Numbered from the stretch's first letter, positions 33,001 to 42,189 are shown. The stretch is DNA of 64,000 nucleotides from Coprococcus sp. (GCA_016297495.1 JAEDGN010000003.1:1-64000); one strand, 5' to 3'. Numbers and translations are program-made. Notes: generated by a model from the letters alone, not told the origin.

Positions 33001-33927
33001 ATGAAGAAATATGTCATAGAGACGAAACAATTAACAAAGGATTATGGCTCTGTTCTGGCACTTGACCATGTGGATATACATGTGAAGCAGGGGAGTATTT
33101 ATGGTCTGATTGGGGATAATGGCGCCGGTAAAACGACCCTTTTAAAGCTGCTGGTGGGACATGCTTTCCCGACAGACGGAGAGATATGTCTGCTGGGGCA
33201 GTATAAGATAAAAGAGCTAGAGCGGTGCCGCAGACAGATTGGTGCCATCGTTGAGCAGCCAGGACTGTATCCGACCATGACAGTGGAAAATATTCTTGAA
33301 TATTATCGTATTCAGAAAGGCGTTCCTAGTAAAGGCAAAGTTGAGGAAATGCTTCGGCTGACGGGAATCTGGGAGAAGCGAAAAAGCAGATGCGGTACAT
33401 TGTCTCTCGGTCAGAAGCAGAGACTGGGGCTGGCGGTGGCCATAATCGGAGAACCCCGGCTTTTGATTCTGGATGAACCAATCAACGGTTTGGATCCCAG
33501 CGGTATTATTGAGGTCAGATATCTTTTGAAGCGATTGAATGAAGAGAAGAATATTACGATTCTGTTGTCCAGTCATATTTTATCGGAACTGCAGCAGCTG
33601 GCAACAGATTTTGGCTTTTTATACCGGGGAAAGATTCTGGAGGAAATTACAGCAGAAGCGTTATTGGAAAAATGCACAGACTATCTGTATATGATGGTTT
33701 CTGATGCGGAAAAATATGCAGCCCTTCTGGATCGGAATTTTCCGGATGAGAGTTTTAAATTATTGCCGGACGGGAGAATCCAGATTACAGATCCAAAACA
33801 GGAGGCAGAAGTCTATAGCCGTCTTGCGGGTGGACATGGCATTTATATTACGGGAATGGAGAAGCGGCATGCTTCTCTGGAAGATTATTACATGGAATTA
33901 AAGAAGGAAGGAGCAGAGAGATGTTAA
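33001..33927 (+). CDS. ABC transporter ATP-binding protein (antibiotic/lantibiotic type)
   Basis: 308 aa. Walker A GDNGAGKTT, signature LSLGQKQRLGLAVAI, Walker B LLILDEPINGLDPSG and H-loop SSHILSEL are all present. The sequence resembles BcrA/lantibiotic-immunity ATPases in single-operon ABC exporters. GGAGG stands 7 bases before ATG 33001. It overlaps the permease gene by 7 bases. Confidence 0.93.
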   Translation: MKKYVIETKQLTKDYGSVLALDHVDIHVKQGSIYGLIGDNGAGKTTLLKLLVGHAFPTDGEICLLGQYKIKELERCRRQIGAIVEQPGLYPTMTVENILEYYRIQKGVPSKGKVEEMLRLTGIWEKRKSRCGTLSLGQKQRLGLAVAIIGEPRLLILDEPINGLDPSGIIEVRYLLKRLNEEKNITILLSSHILSELQQLATDFGFLYRGKILEEITAEALLEKCTDYLYMMVSDAEKYAALLDRNFPDESFKLLPDGRIQITDPKQEAEVYSRLAGGHGIYITGMEKRHASLEDYYMELKKEGAERC

Positions 33928-34562
33928 ATTATATTAAAAGCGAATTTTACAGATTTTCACGCAACAGAGCGCTTTACATGACTGTAGCTGTATTTTCCGG
34001 ACTTATCCTTGTATTTAATTTGATTTTATATTATTTTGCCACATATACAGGCGGTTTTCACTATGGAATTACTTCTTTTTCATTTTCCATGTTGGCGGGA
34101 AGCCCAATCATGTATTGCTATATGGCGTTGGTTATGGGAGCCATTCTTTATGAAGCGGACAAAAAGAGTGGCGGTATAAAGAATACGATTGCCTTTGGTA
34201 TTTCAAGAACAAAGATTTTTGCGGGCAAATGTATCGTTGGTCTGGTTATTTCAACTATTGCCATGGTTTTTATACTGGCTGTGTATGTGATCAGTGCCTT
34301 GGTTCTTTTGGAACACAGGGGACCGGTGACGGCCGGAGATATGATGATGGAAGTTGTGGCAGTATTTCCGATTGCAGTGGCAGCTCTGATCCTGGGCATT
34401 GTGGTGATGGATATTTTTGACAGAACGGCGGTGGGAATTGTTGTATGGATAATGATATTTTCCGGAGTGCCGACAGTACTTTTTTACCTCAGTATAAAAA
34501 TAAAAGCCTTGTATGAAATTGTCATGTGGATGCCGTCCATATTCTTTAAAACAGGTGTATAA
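33921..34562 (+). CDS. ABC transporter permease, cut short by an in-frame stop
   Basis: 213 codons with about five hydrophobic segments (MLNYIKSEFYRFSRNRALYM start is typical of this permease class). The frame meets TAA at 34560-34562, right after FFKTGV, then continues open in the same frame to 34694. The missing part has the sixth helix and the RKKEI end usual in this family. It may be a nonsense mutation, a sequencing error, or two proteins made from one old gene. The transporter may be inactive or work with a split permease. Confidence 0.8.
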   Translation: MLNYIKSEFYRFSRNRALYMTVAVFSGLILVFNLILYYFATYTGGFHYGITSFSFSMLAGSPIMYCYMALVMGAILYEADKKSGGIKNTIAFGISRTKIFAGKCIVGLVISTIAMVFILAVYVISALVLLEHRGPVTAGDMMMEVVAVFPIAVAALILGIVVMDIFDRTAVGIVVWIMIFSGVPTVLFYLSIKIKALYEIVMWMPSIFFKTGV

Positions 34563-34694
34563 GCGGATATGAAACAGTATATGGCTCTTTGGGATTCACC
34601 CGAGGGGCTGGCCAAATGTTATATAGCCGGTATGATGGGAATAATCATTTTCAGTGCCTTTGGTGTGGCAATGCTTAGAAAAAAGGAGATCTAA
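34563..34694 (+). pseudogene. Last helix of the permease, downstream of the in-frame stop
   Basis: Codons after the TAA read ADMKQYMALWDSPEGLAKCY, then IAGMMGIIIFSAFGVAMLRK and KEI, then TAA. It is a hydrophobic helix with the charged end seen in intact permeases. An ATG at 34569 could start it, but its ribosome site is weak. Confidence 0.7.
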
Positions 34695-35696
34695 ATGATA
34701 GTGTATCTGCTTCTCGCTGCAGCGGTTTTGATTGGAGGATATTTTGCTTTTCGGTTTTACTCGCTGAAATCAGCCCTGCGGGAAATGGAAAAGGAATTGA
34801 AGATGGCGAAGGAGGATCTTACCCAGAATCAGATTCTTCACACACCATTGCCGGATAGTGATCTGGAAAAACTGATCTGTCTGGTCAATGATACTTTGGA
34901 AGCAGTGCGCAGGGAAAGACAGAGTTATGAAAAAAGAGAGTTGGAATTTCAGCGTCAGATAGAAAATATCAGTCACGATCTGAGAACACCACTGACAGTT
35001 ATTCTGGGCTATTTGGGGTTTATGAAGCAGATTGATGAGAAAAATGCGGTAAAAACAGGGAAGGGGGAAAAGAATACAGGTGAGAAGTCAGAGATTCTGG
35101 TAATTATCGAAAGAAAGGCCAGATTCATGGAAAAGCTGATCGAGCAGTTTTATGCCTTTTCAAGACTGAATGCCGGAGATTATGAGCTGGAGATGCAGGT
35201 GACGGATATTGGACGGGTGTTGAGGGAAACATTGCTGGATAATTATCAGATTCTGGAGGAGGCGAATTTGACAGTTGAGGCCTGTTTGCCGGAATATGAA
35301 GTGCCGGTCATGGGAGATAAAAATGCATTTGAAAGGATATTATCCAATCTGTTTCAGAATTGCGGGCGCTATGGCAGGGATGGGCTGAAAATTTCCCTGA
35401 GAGAGGAAGAGGATATGGCAGTTATTTCTTTTTTAAATAATACGGATGCCATCTCTCAGAAGGATATTAATCATCTGTTTGACAGATTTTATATGCAGGA
35501 CGATTCCAGACATCAGGGAGGTACCGGATTGGGGCTTACCATTGCCAGACAGCTTGCAGAAGCGATGGGTGGAACATTGACTGCGGAAATTGTGCATACT
35601 GCTTCAGAAAATGGAAGGGATGCCATTTGCTTTTCGTTAAAGTTTAAACTATGGACATCCCACAAAGAATATGATAAACTTAGCCTGATAAAATAA
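34695..35696 (+). CDS. Sensor histidine kinase
   Basis: 333 aa. One N-terminal helix (residues 1-20), a short coiled linker, the H-box NISHDLRTPLTVILGY, a second N-box region (FERILSNLFQNCGRYG) and G-boxes (QGGTGLGLTIARQLAEAMGG). There is no large outer domain, as in kinases that sense through an accompanying ABC transporter. The ATG directly follows the permease stop (34692-34694). It should pair with the response regulator at 32228. Confidence 0.92.
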   Translation: MIVYLLLAAAVLIGGYFAFRFYSLKSALREMEKELKMAKEDLTQNQILHTPLPDSDLEKLICLVNDTLEAVRRERQSYEKRELEFQRQIENISHDLRTPLTVILGYLGFMKQIDEKNAVKTGKGEKNTGEKSEILVIIERKARFMEKLIEQFYAFSRLNAGDYELEMQVTDIGRVLRETLLDNYQILEEANLTVEACLPEYEVPVMGDKNAFERILSNLFQNCGRYGRDGLKISLREEEDMAVISFLNNTDAISQKDINHLFDRFYMQDDSRHQGGTGLGLTIARQLAEAMGGTLTAEIVHTASENGRDAICFSLKFKLWTSHKEYDKLSLIK

Positions 35697-35750
35697 AATA
35701 CGAATCAACCGGAAGGCTGGATGTTACGGACTTTGAGAGGAGTAAATTAA

Positions 35751-36791
35751 ATGTCAGACAAATATGTTGCATATGTGGGATCTTATACAAGAGGTGAAAG
35801 CGACGGTATTTATATTCTGGATGTGAATCCGGAATATGCTTACTTCCAGGTCAGAGATTCTTTTAAGATCAACAACCCGTCATTTTTGACATTATCCCAT
35901 GATGAACAGTTTTTATACAGTAATTGTGATGAAGGTGTAGCTTCCTTCAGAATACAGGAAGACGGCAGTCTGGAGCTGATGAATAAAGCATCCGTCAATG
36001 GGCTGAGACCATGCTATCTGTCCGTAGACAGAGCGAATAAATATCTGATCACGGCCGGCTATCATGATGGTAAACTGACTGTCCTGAGGCTTAACGATGA
36101 CGGAACCATTCAGGGTGTAACGGATGAAGTATTTATGAAAGGGCTGGGCAGCATTGCAGGCAGGAATTACAGATGCCATGTAAATTGTGCAATTTTCTCG
36201 CCGGATGAGAGATATATCATGGCTGTTGACCTTGGTATGGATCAGGTGAAGATCTATGAATTTAATGCTGAGACCGGCAGGATCAAACTTCATGATATTC
36301 TTCGATGTGAGCTGGAATCGGGACCGAAGCATATGCTCTTTACATCAGATGGTAAATATGCGTATCTGACTCATGAGAATAAATGTTATGTAACGAAATA
36401 TGCTTATGATGCGGAAACGGCACACTTTACCAAGATGCAGACTTTATCTACGCTGCCGGAAAAATATGATAATTACAATAGTGCTATCACACTTAAGCTG
36501 ACATCAGAGGACCGTTATCTTTTTGTTACTAATTCAGGTAATAACTCGGTGGCTATTTATGAGATCGATCAGGAAGATCAATCTATGAATACATTATGTA
36601 TTCTGCCTGTCAGTGGGGAATATCCGAGAGATCTGGCCATTATGGCGAATAACAAAATGATTGCTGCAGTGAATCAGGAAGGGAATTCTATTACATCCTT
36701 CAAAGTAAACTATGAGAAAGGTTATATCGTGATGAGCGGTGCGCCTCTGAAGCTGCCGTCTCCGACATCCATCAGGATGAGAAAATTATAA
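35751..36791 (+). CDS. Lactonase family protein (beta-propeller)
   Basis: 346 aa. Repeated blades of about 45-50 residues (YVAYVGSYTRGESDGIYILD, RPCYLSVDRANKYLITAGYH, CHVNCAIFSPDERYIMAVDL, SGPKHMLFTSDGKYAYLTHE) are those of the 6-phosphogluconolactonase-like lactonase family, seven-bladed propellers. Enzymatic lactonase activity is known for some members; the true substrate here is unproven. The ATG has GAGAGGAG upstream. Own terminator follows. Confidence 0.82.
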   Translation: MSDKYVAYVGSYTRGESDGIYILDVNPEYAYFQVRDSFKINNPSFLTLSHDEQFLYSNCDEGVASFRIQEDGSLELMNKASVNGLRPCYLSVDRANKYLITAGYHDGKLTVLRLNDDGTIQGVTDEVFMKGLGSIAGRNYRCHVNCAIFSPDERYIMAVDLGMDQVKIYEFNAETGRIKLHDILRCELESGPKHMLFTSDGKYAYLTHENKCYVTKYAYDAETAHFTKMQTLSTLPEKYDNYNSAITLKLTSEDRYLFVTNSGNNSVAIYEIDQEDQSMNTLCILPVSGEYPRDLAIMANNKMIAAVNQEGNSITSFKVNYEKGYIVMSGAPLKLPSPTSIRMRKL

Positions 36792-36806
36792 AAAAATAGA
36801 CAGAAA

Positions 36807-36841
36807 AAAGCGGGAAAACTTCATGTGTTCCCGCTTTTTCT
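36807..36841 (+). terminator. Terminator after the lactonase gene
   Basis: AAAAAGCGGGAA pairs with TTCCCGCTTTTT around a 10-base loop. Confidence 0.9.
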
Positions 36842-36932
36842 GTTTATATAATACCACATTTTGGGCAATTTTTCAAGTCTGGTAATCAACGAATTCCAGG
36901 CGTATAATAGTCCTTCCAGAGGAGGGATTTTT

Positions 36933-37478
36933 ATGGAAGATGCAAAAAATAACGGAAACTGGCTGGAGATTATGTTGGAACAGACACAGCTGCAGAAGCT
37001 GCTTGAAACAAACCAGTATACGGAGCAGTTTGGTCTGGAATTAAGTAAGCAGAATACGGAACTGCTGGTTGCGGAGCGAATGAATACGTTGAAAAAGGAG
37101 CGAAGAGTGGAGTTTGGACAGAGTATACTGCCCGCAATTATTTATGCTTTCTGTGACTCTGCTTATATCCAGCAGGAGAATTATGTAGATACATTGATCC
37201 GGCTTCAGGAGATTTTCTTTATGTATAAAAATGAAATGGAGGATGAGCTAACCGATGAAGAACTGCTGAATTTTATGAAGGAGCAGTTTGAGACTGTCTG
37301 TTATGGTGATCTGGATTATCTGGAAGGTACCTGCCTGGAAATCTTTGGGGAGGCTGTGCGGGCGGGTTACAGGGATTACTACTGTTCAGAAGGAAGAGAA
37401 GAATTCAGAAAAATGGATATAGTGACCCGCTGGGACAGAAGGCTTTTTGATGCTGCTTTGAAAGAAATGATAGAATAG
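36933..37478 (+). CDS. DUF6323-like hypothetical protein
   Basis: 181 aa, soluble, acidic. LLVAERMNTLKKERRVEFG, AFCDSAYIQQENYVDTLIRL, FFMYKNEMEDELTDEELLNF and CYGDLDYLEGTCLEIF match what I recall of DUF6323, a Lachnospiraceae-rich family with no known function. GAGGAGGG is 7 bases before ATG 36933; the earlier frame from 36861 has no such site. It precedes a second unknown gene by 22 bases, and both end at a shared strong terminator, so they form a two-gene operon. Confidence 0.65.
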   Translation: MEDAKNNGNWLEIMLEQTQLQKLLETNQYTEQFGLELSKQNTELLVAERMNTLKKERRVEFGQSILPAIIYAFCDSAYIQQENYVDTLIRLQEIFFMYKNEMEDELTDEELLNFMKEQFETVCYGDLDYLEGTCLEIFGEAVRAGYRDYYCSEGREEFRKMDIVTRWDRRLFDAALKEMIE

Positions 37479-37500
37479 AAGATGAAAAAGGAGGCATGGG

Positions 37501-38358
37501 ATGGATAACAACGGGGGGAGCATTTACCGGAAAGATGAATTGTTGGAAATTGTGGCCGGGCTGGCTAACAGATTTGTCAGTGGTGACAGTACATCCATTA
37601 GCTATGAACGGGCGGAGGCATTGATGGATGGGGTATTGTATTGTCTGAATGAATATGAGAAATCTGCAGGAAATAATAGTTGTGTACGAAAAAAACTGGC
37701 GGCTGGAGAGGCTTATGAGCTTGGCTGTCAGATGATATTGAATAAGGTCTGTCAGTTGAAAGAGATTTATAATCGGATGACGGAAAGTTTTGATGATTAT
37801 GGTATGGTATGTCTGTGGGATACAGCTATAACAGGAATAGCTGAGTTCCTCAAAAGATACGATGTGCGGTTTTTACCTCAGGAAACTTTGCTGACTCTGG
37901 ATTATCCGGTGCTTATGGATATCTCCGGATTGTCAGGAGTGGATGCGGTTCTTGAGTATATCCGTTGTATAGAATATGAACAACAATTTCTGGGGAAATT
38001 TGATGACCGTTATATAAGAACAATCCTTCGGCAGTATCATCAGGATTATGAAAGTTTATTTGAAAATATCTGTCACATCATTACAATGAATCTGCTGGGG
38101 CATATCATCCTTCGAAAGCCATTAAACGACCGGGGATTCACAGAAGCAGAACTGCAGACAATCTGTCGGATAATTATGGAACAGACGGAAGAAGATACAG
38201 AAAAATATATAACCGGATGTATACAGTCTCTTATAGAGAAATACTACAGCGGCAATTTTTTGCTGAAAAAATATCTGAATGGAGATGTCCATGCTATGAC
38301 CATAAGAATTCGATTTAACCTGTCAATCGGACATCCGGAAAAAGTTTTTTTACTATAA
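37501..38358 (+). CDS. DUF6179-like hypothetical protein
   Basis: 285 aa, soluble, helical. Start IYRKDELLEIVAGLANRFVS, then TSISYERAEALMDGVLYCLN and EYIRCIEYEQQFLGKFDDRY. It resembles DUF6179 as I recall it, but full-length members are longer (about 400 aa), so the C-terminus may be shortened. No catalytic motif is seen. It is second in the operon with the DUF6323-like gene, a pairing I believe is recurrent; function is unknown. Confidence 0.55.
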   Translation: MDNNGGSIYRKDELLEIVAGLANRFVSGDSTSISYERAEALMDGVLYCLNEYEKSAGNNSCVRKKLAAGEAYELGCQMILNKVCQLKEIYNRMTESFDDYGMVCLWDTAITGIAEFLKRYDVRFLPQETLLTLDYPVLMDISGLSGVDAVLEYIRCIEYEQQFLGKFDDRYIRTILRQYHQDYESLFENICHIITMNLLGHIILRKPLNDRGFTEAELQTICRIIMEQTEEDTEKYITGCIQSLIEKYYSGNFLLKKYLNGDVHAMTIRIRFNLSIGHPEKVFLL

Positions 38359-38362
38359 AGAG

Positions 38363-38430
38363 AAAAGTACAGAATCAGGAATATATGGATCGGATAAAAA
38401 GATGGTCGTATTCTGATTCTGTACTTTTTT
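38363..38430. terminator. Bidirectional terminator between the DUF pair and typA
   Basis: 16-bp perfect arms AAAAGTACAGAATCAG (38363-38378) and its complement (38413-38428) end in A and T runs, so it works on both strands. Confidence 0.88.
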
Positions 38431-38435
38431 AATCT

Positions 38436-40262
38436 TTATTTCTTATTGGCACGCATTCTCTGTTTTGGATCCAGAATTTTTTTACGGATTCGGATGTTCT
38501 TCGGAGTGATTTCCACTAACTCGTCATTTTCAATAAAGTCAAGTGCCTGTTCCAGACTAAGTTCTTTGTGAGGAACCAGCTTCAATGCTTCATCAGAGCC
38601 GGATGCACGGGTGTTGGTCATCTGTTTGCGTTTGCAGACATTCAGCTCAATGTCGCCGCCCTTCGGGTTTTCACCAACAACCATACCCTGGTAAACTTTT
38701 TCGCCAGGTCCGAGGAAGAGGGTGCCGCGTTCCTGCGCATTGAACAGACCGTAGGTGATGGTCTCGCCGGCTTCGAAGGCAATGAGAGAGCCGGTCTGAC
38801 GGTAAGCGATGTCACCTTTGTATGGACCATAGCTGTCAAATATTGTATTCAGAATACCATTGCCTTTAGTGTCAGTCATAAACTCGCCGCGATAACCGAT
38901 CAGTCCGCGGGATGGGATCATGAATTCAAGACGGGTGTAACCTCCGCTGGATTTGGACATGCCCTGAAGTTCGCCCTTTCTGAAGCTCAGCTTTTCGATA
39001 ACAATACCGGAGAATTCATCCGGAACATCGATGATGGCCTGTTCCATTGGTTCAAGCAGATGGCCTTTATCATCTTTTTTGTAAATAACTTCAGCTTTGC
39101 TTACAGCAAATTCATAACCTTCACGGCGCATGTTTTCAATCAGAACGGATAAATGCAGTTCACCTCGTCCGGACACTTTGAAGCAGTCAGTGTTCTCAGT
39201 TTCTTCAACACGGAGGCTGACATCGGTATTCAATTCTCTGAACAGACGGTCGCGAAGATGTCTGGATGTGACATATTTACCCTCACGTCCGGCCAGAGGG
39301 CTGTCATTAACAATAAAGTTCATGGAAATGGTTGGCTCGGAGATTTTCTGGAACGGAATCGGTTCCACAAAATCAGGTGAACAAAGTGTATCTCCAATAT
39401 GAATATCGGAAATGCCTGAGATAGCGACAATAGATCCGATACCGGCTTTTTCAACTTCTACTTTGTTGAGTCCATCAAATTCGTATAATTTGCTGACCTT
39501 AACCTTGCGGTGTTTTTCCGGGTCATGGGCATTGACAATGATGGCTTCTTCATTGACCTTGATGGAGCCGTTGCTGACCTTGCCGACACCGATACGGCCC
39601 ACATATTCATTGTAGTCAATGGTGCTGATGAGTACCTGTGTACCCTTGTCCGGGTCACCTTCCGGTGCCGGAATATGCTCAATAATTGTTTCAAATAAAG
39701 GCTGCATATTGTTGCTGCCATCATCAAGTTCAAGCATGGCAACGCCCTGCTTGGCGGAAGCGTAAACGAACGGGCAGTCCAGCTGATCTTCGCTGGCATC
39801 CAGATCAATGAGCAGTTCAAGTACTTCATCGATGACTTCATCCGGTCTTGCTTCCGGACGGTCGATTTTATTGATACAGACAATGACGGAAAGGTTCAGC
39901 TCCAGTGCTTTCTTAAGAACGAATTTTGTCTGTGGCATTGGACCCTCAAAGGCATCGACTACAAGAACAACACCGTCCACCATTTTCAGTACGCGCTCAA
40001 CTTCGCCGCCAAAATCAGCATGTCCCGGTGTATCAATGATGTTGATTTTGACATCCTTATAAAAGACTGCCGTGTTTTTGGACAGGATGGTGATGCCACG
40101 CTCACGCTCAATATCATTGGAATCCATGACTCTTTCCTGTACGACCTGATTGCTCCGGAAAACACCGCTCTGCTTCAGCAGCTCATCTACCAGCGTTGTT
40201 TTACCGTGGTCAACATGGGCAATGATAGCAATATTTCTTATATCTTCTCTTTTTATATTCAT
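38436..40262 (-). CDS. typA: Translational GTPase TypA/BipA
   Basis: 608 aa, the normal length. G1 AHVDHGKTTLVD, the ERERGITI switch region, DTPGHADFGGEVERVL (G3) and NKIDRPEARPDEV (G4) are intact, followed by domains III and V and the BipA C-terminal domain (GRGELHLSVLIENMRREGYE, RGLIGYRGEFMTDT). TypA binds the ribosome and helps assembly and stress growth. The start is MNIKRED at 40262; the long frame from 40442 has no function. It has a strong minus-strand promoter 47 bases upstream. Confidence 0.96.
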   Translation of the reverse strand: MNIKREDIRNIAIIAHVDHGKTTLVDELLKQSGVFRSNQVVQERVMDSNDIERERGITILSKNTAVFYKDVKINIIDTPGHADFGGEVERVLKMVDGVVLVVDAFEGPMPQTKFVLKKALELNLSVIVCINKIDRPEARPDEVIDEVLELLIDLDASEDQLDCPFVYASAKQGVAMLELDDGSNNMQPLFETIIEHIPAPEGDPDKGTQVLISTIDYNEYVGRIGVGKVSNGSIKVNEEAIIVNAHDPEKHRKVKVSKLYEFDGLNKVEVEKAGIGSIVAISGISDIHIGDTLCSPDFVEPIPFQKISEPTISMNFIVNDSPLAGREGKYVTSRHLRDRLFRELNTDVSLRVEETENTDCFKVSGRGELHLSVLIENMRREGYEFAVSKAEVIYKKDDKGHLLEPMEQAIIDVPDEFSGIVIEKLSFRKGELQGMSKSSGGYTRLEFMIPSRGLIGYRGEFMTDTKGNGILNTIFDSYGPYKGDIAYRQTGSLIAFEAGETITYGLFNAQERGTLFLGPGEKVYQGMVVGENPKGGDIELNVCKRKQMTNTRASGSDEALKLVPHKELSLEQALDFIENDELVEITPKNIRIRKKILDPKQRMRANKK

Positions 40263-40308
40263 ATGAATCCTTCTTTCTAACAAAAGACGTTGTTTTACAA
40301 CGCTATTT

Positions 40309-40337
40309 ATCATATCAATTACTAACGGGTTTTTCAA
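40309..40337 (-). promoter_or_regulatory. typA promoter
   Basis: Minus strand TTGAAA (40332-40337), 17 bases, TATGAT (40309-40314). The 356-base gap up to the SSB-like gene also holds a 12-base palindrome AAATCATGATTT (40553-40564); no other clear feature is seen there. Confidence 0.75.
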
Positions 40338-40618
40338 GTTTTTTATTTTGGAAATAGAGAATAAAAGGAAATAAAAGCGCCGGACAGGGAGAAAAAAGTC
40401 GGAGTGCTTTAACAAATACCGGAATAAGGGGTTTTCTGTCAATGAATAATCATTTCTTTTGTGAGGGAATCATGGTAGATTTGTAACAGTCGGATTGCTA
40501 AAAGAAATAGCATAATTCAAAGATGTTCAGAATACATATAAAATGAACATGAAAATCATGATTTACCAGGGACATGTTTTGACCGTCCGAAAAGAAAGAG
40601 TTGAAAGGGGATTAGAAA

Positions 40619-41245
40619 ATGGCAGATAAAGCAATGGATAATAATCAGGTGACAATTGTAGGTGTGGTTGACTCTGAATTCACATATAGCCATGAAGTAT
40701 TCGGAGAAGGATTTTATATGCTGGAGGTTGTAGTGAACCGGCTGAGTCATATGGAGGACAGGATACCTCTGATGGTGTCTGAAAGGCTGGTAGATGTTAC
40801 TCAAAATTATAAAGGCAGGGTTGTGGAGGTTCATGGGCAGTTCAGATCCTACAATAAACATGAAGAAGGAAGGAATCGTCTGATATTGTCCGTATTTGTC
40901 AGGGAATTTGGATTTGTTGAAGAAGGAGGCAGTTCTGCCCGGCCAAATAGTGTCTATCTGGATGGCTATATCTGTAAACAGCCGGTTTACAGAATGACAC
41001 CGCTGGGAAGGGAGATTGCTGATCTGCTGCTGGCAGTTAACAGACCTTATGGAAAATCAGATTATCTGCCATGCATCTGCTGGGGCCGTAATGCGAGATT
41101 TGCCGGGAAATTTGAGGTGGGCGCCCACATTCATCTTTGGGGAAGAATTCAGAGCCGTACATATCAGAAACGGTTGGAAAATGATGAAGTAGAGAAACGG
41201 ACGGCTTACGAAATTTCAGTCAGCAAAATTGAATGTGTGGAGTAG
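40619..41245 (+). CDS. SSB-like protein with two OB folds
   Basis: 208 aa. The C-terminal half (NSVYLDGYICKQPVYRMTPL, REIADLLLAVNRPYGKSDYL, PCICWGRNARFAGKFEVGAH, IHLWGRIQSRTYQKRL) is an OB fold of the SSB/PriB type with the usual SSB order of strands. The N-terminal half (VTIVGVVDSEFTYSHEVFGE, then FYMLEVVVNRLS) looks like a second, poorly conserved OB fold. It has no acidic C-terminal tail of the SSB type (ends KIECVE). A role in single-stranded DNA or RNA binding is inference. The ATG has GGGG upstream. It stands alone between typA and the adenosyltransferase gene. Confidence 0.75.
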   Translation: MADKAMDNNQVTIVGVVDSEFTYSHEVFGEGFYMLEVVVNRLSHMEDRIPLMVSERLVDVTQNYKGRVVEVHGQFRSYNKHEEGRNRLILSVFVREFGFVEEGGSSARPNSVYLDGYICKQPVYRMTPLGREIADLLLAVNRPYGKSDYLPCICWGRNARFAGKFEVGAHIHLWGRIQSRTYQKRLENDEVEKRTAYEISVSKIECVE

Positions 41246-41274
41246 ATCAGAAACTGTAAAAACAGGCTTGACGT

Positions 41275-41351
41275 TTGCCTGGGAATATGATATTTACTAT
41301 ACTTGTATCTACTATTAAAAATAAAGGTTAAACGGTTCGTTTACTGAACCG
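41275..41351 (+). promoter_or_regulatory. Promoter and 5' hairpin of the adenosyltransferase gene
   Basis: TTGCCT (41275-41280), 17 bases, TATACT (41298-41303). In the leader CGGTTC (41333-41338) pairs with GAACCG (41346-41351), which touches the GGAGG ribosome site and may affect its access. No cobalamin riboswitch is seen. Confidence 0.5.
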
Positions 41352-41363
41352 GAGGTAAATGAT

Positions 41364-41879
41364 GTGGAAAAAGGATTGGTAAAGATTTACTGTGGTGAGG
41401 GTAAGGGCAAGTCTACTTCTTCACTTGGACGTGCGCTGGTTTGTGCCAGTGAGGAAAAAGAGGTTTTTGTAATACAGTTTTTGAAGGGAAAAATGACTGG
41501 TAAGCTTGATTATCTGAAGAGGCTGGAGCCGGAGATTAAGGTTTTCCGTTTTGAGAGGGAAGAGGCTTTTTATGAAAATCTGACCGACGATGAGAAGAAG
41601 GAAGAAAGCGTCAATATACTCAATGGTATTAATTTTGCCAAGAAAGTACTTTCTATTGGGGAATGTGATGTATTGATTCTTGATGAGGTCCTTGGACTTG
41701 TAGATCTTGGGATTATTAGCTGTGAAGATGTCATTCATCTTATTGAGCTGAAGGATGAGAGAACGGAACTGATTTTGACAGGACGTAATCTGCCGGAGGC
41801 ATTGATTCCTTATGCTGATTATATATCCTGTCTGGATATTATCAAGAATGATGCATGTGAGAAACCATCGGGCATTTAA
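41364..41879 (+). CDS. Corrinoid (cob(I)yrinic acid a,c-diamide) adenosyltransferase
   Basis: 171 aa. Nucleotide-binding P-loop YCGEGKGKSTSSLGRAL and the later CDVLILDEVLGLVDLGIIS and LILTGRNLPEALI are those of the CobA/CobO/BtuR family, which transfers 5'-deoxyadenosyl from ATP to reduced cobalt in corrinoids. The start is GTG 41364, with GGAGG 8 bases before; the ATGs at 41359 and 41362 are in another frame. It has its own promoter and a large terminator. No other cobalamin gene is close. Confidence 0.9.
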   Translation: MEKGLVKIYCGEGKGKSTSSLGRALVCASEEKEVFVIQFLKGKMTGKLDYLKRLEPEIKVFRFEREEAFYENLTDDEKKEESVNILNGINFAKKVLSIGECDVLILDEVLGLVDLGIISCEDVIHLIELKDERTELILTGRNLPEALIPYADYISCLDIIKNDACEKPSGI

Positions 41880-41884
41880 AAGAA

Positions 41885-41942
41885 AAAAGGCATCTTTTGA
41901 AAACACACAGTTCAGAGTGTGTTCCGGGAGATGTCTTTTATT
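41885..41942 (+). terminator. Terminator after the adenosyltransferase gene
   Basis: AAAAGGCATCT pairs with AGATGTCTTTT; an inner stem AACACAC/GTGTGTT lies inside. Followed by ATTTG and the next promoter. Confidence 0.75.
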
Positions 41943-41948
41943 TGGGTG

Positions 41949-41977
41949 TTGACAGTTTGAATGTTTGGTGCTACTAT
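41949..41977 (+). promoter_or_regulatory. dapA promoter
   Basis: TTGACA (41949-41954), 17 bases, TACTAT (41972-41977); transcription should start near 41984, at the head of the lysine riboswitch. Confidence 0.8.
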
Positions 41978-41984
41978 GAGAACG

Positions 41985-42135
41985 TAATTGAGTAGAGGCG
42001 CATATTATATGAGTAGATTCCGGGATGCAGTCAGGTGCAGGCGAACGGGAAGGAAAGGGTAATATGCCGAAGTTTTATATTTCCTGGAGAATATATTGCT
42101 GGGCATGCAGTTAAGAACTGCATGACTGTCATCTT
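41985..42135 (+). promoter_or_regulatory. Lysine riboswitch (L box) in the dapA leader
   Basis: The conserved core elements appear in order: AGTAGAGGCGC (41991-42001), ATGAGTAGA (42009-42017), GGAAAGGG (42052-42059), ATGCCGAAG (42064-42072), TTGCTGGGC (42096-42104) and ACTGTC (42125-42130). These are the hallmarks of the lysine-sensing aptamer that in Firmicutes shuts off lysine genes when lysine is high. The exact ends are approximate. A downstream hairpin with a T-run (42190-42217) is the likely expression platform. Confidence 0.9.
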
Positions 42136-42189
42136 TTTGATGGAGTGCTGCTTGAAGAATTTTCATACAATCGAATGGATTATTCTTGT

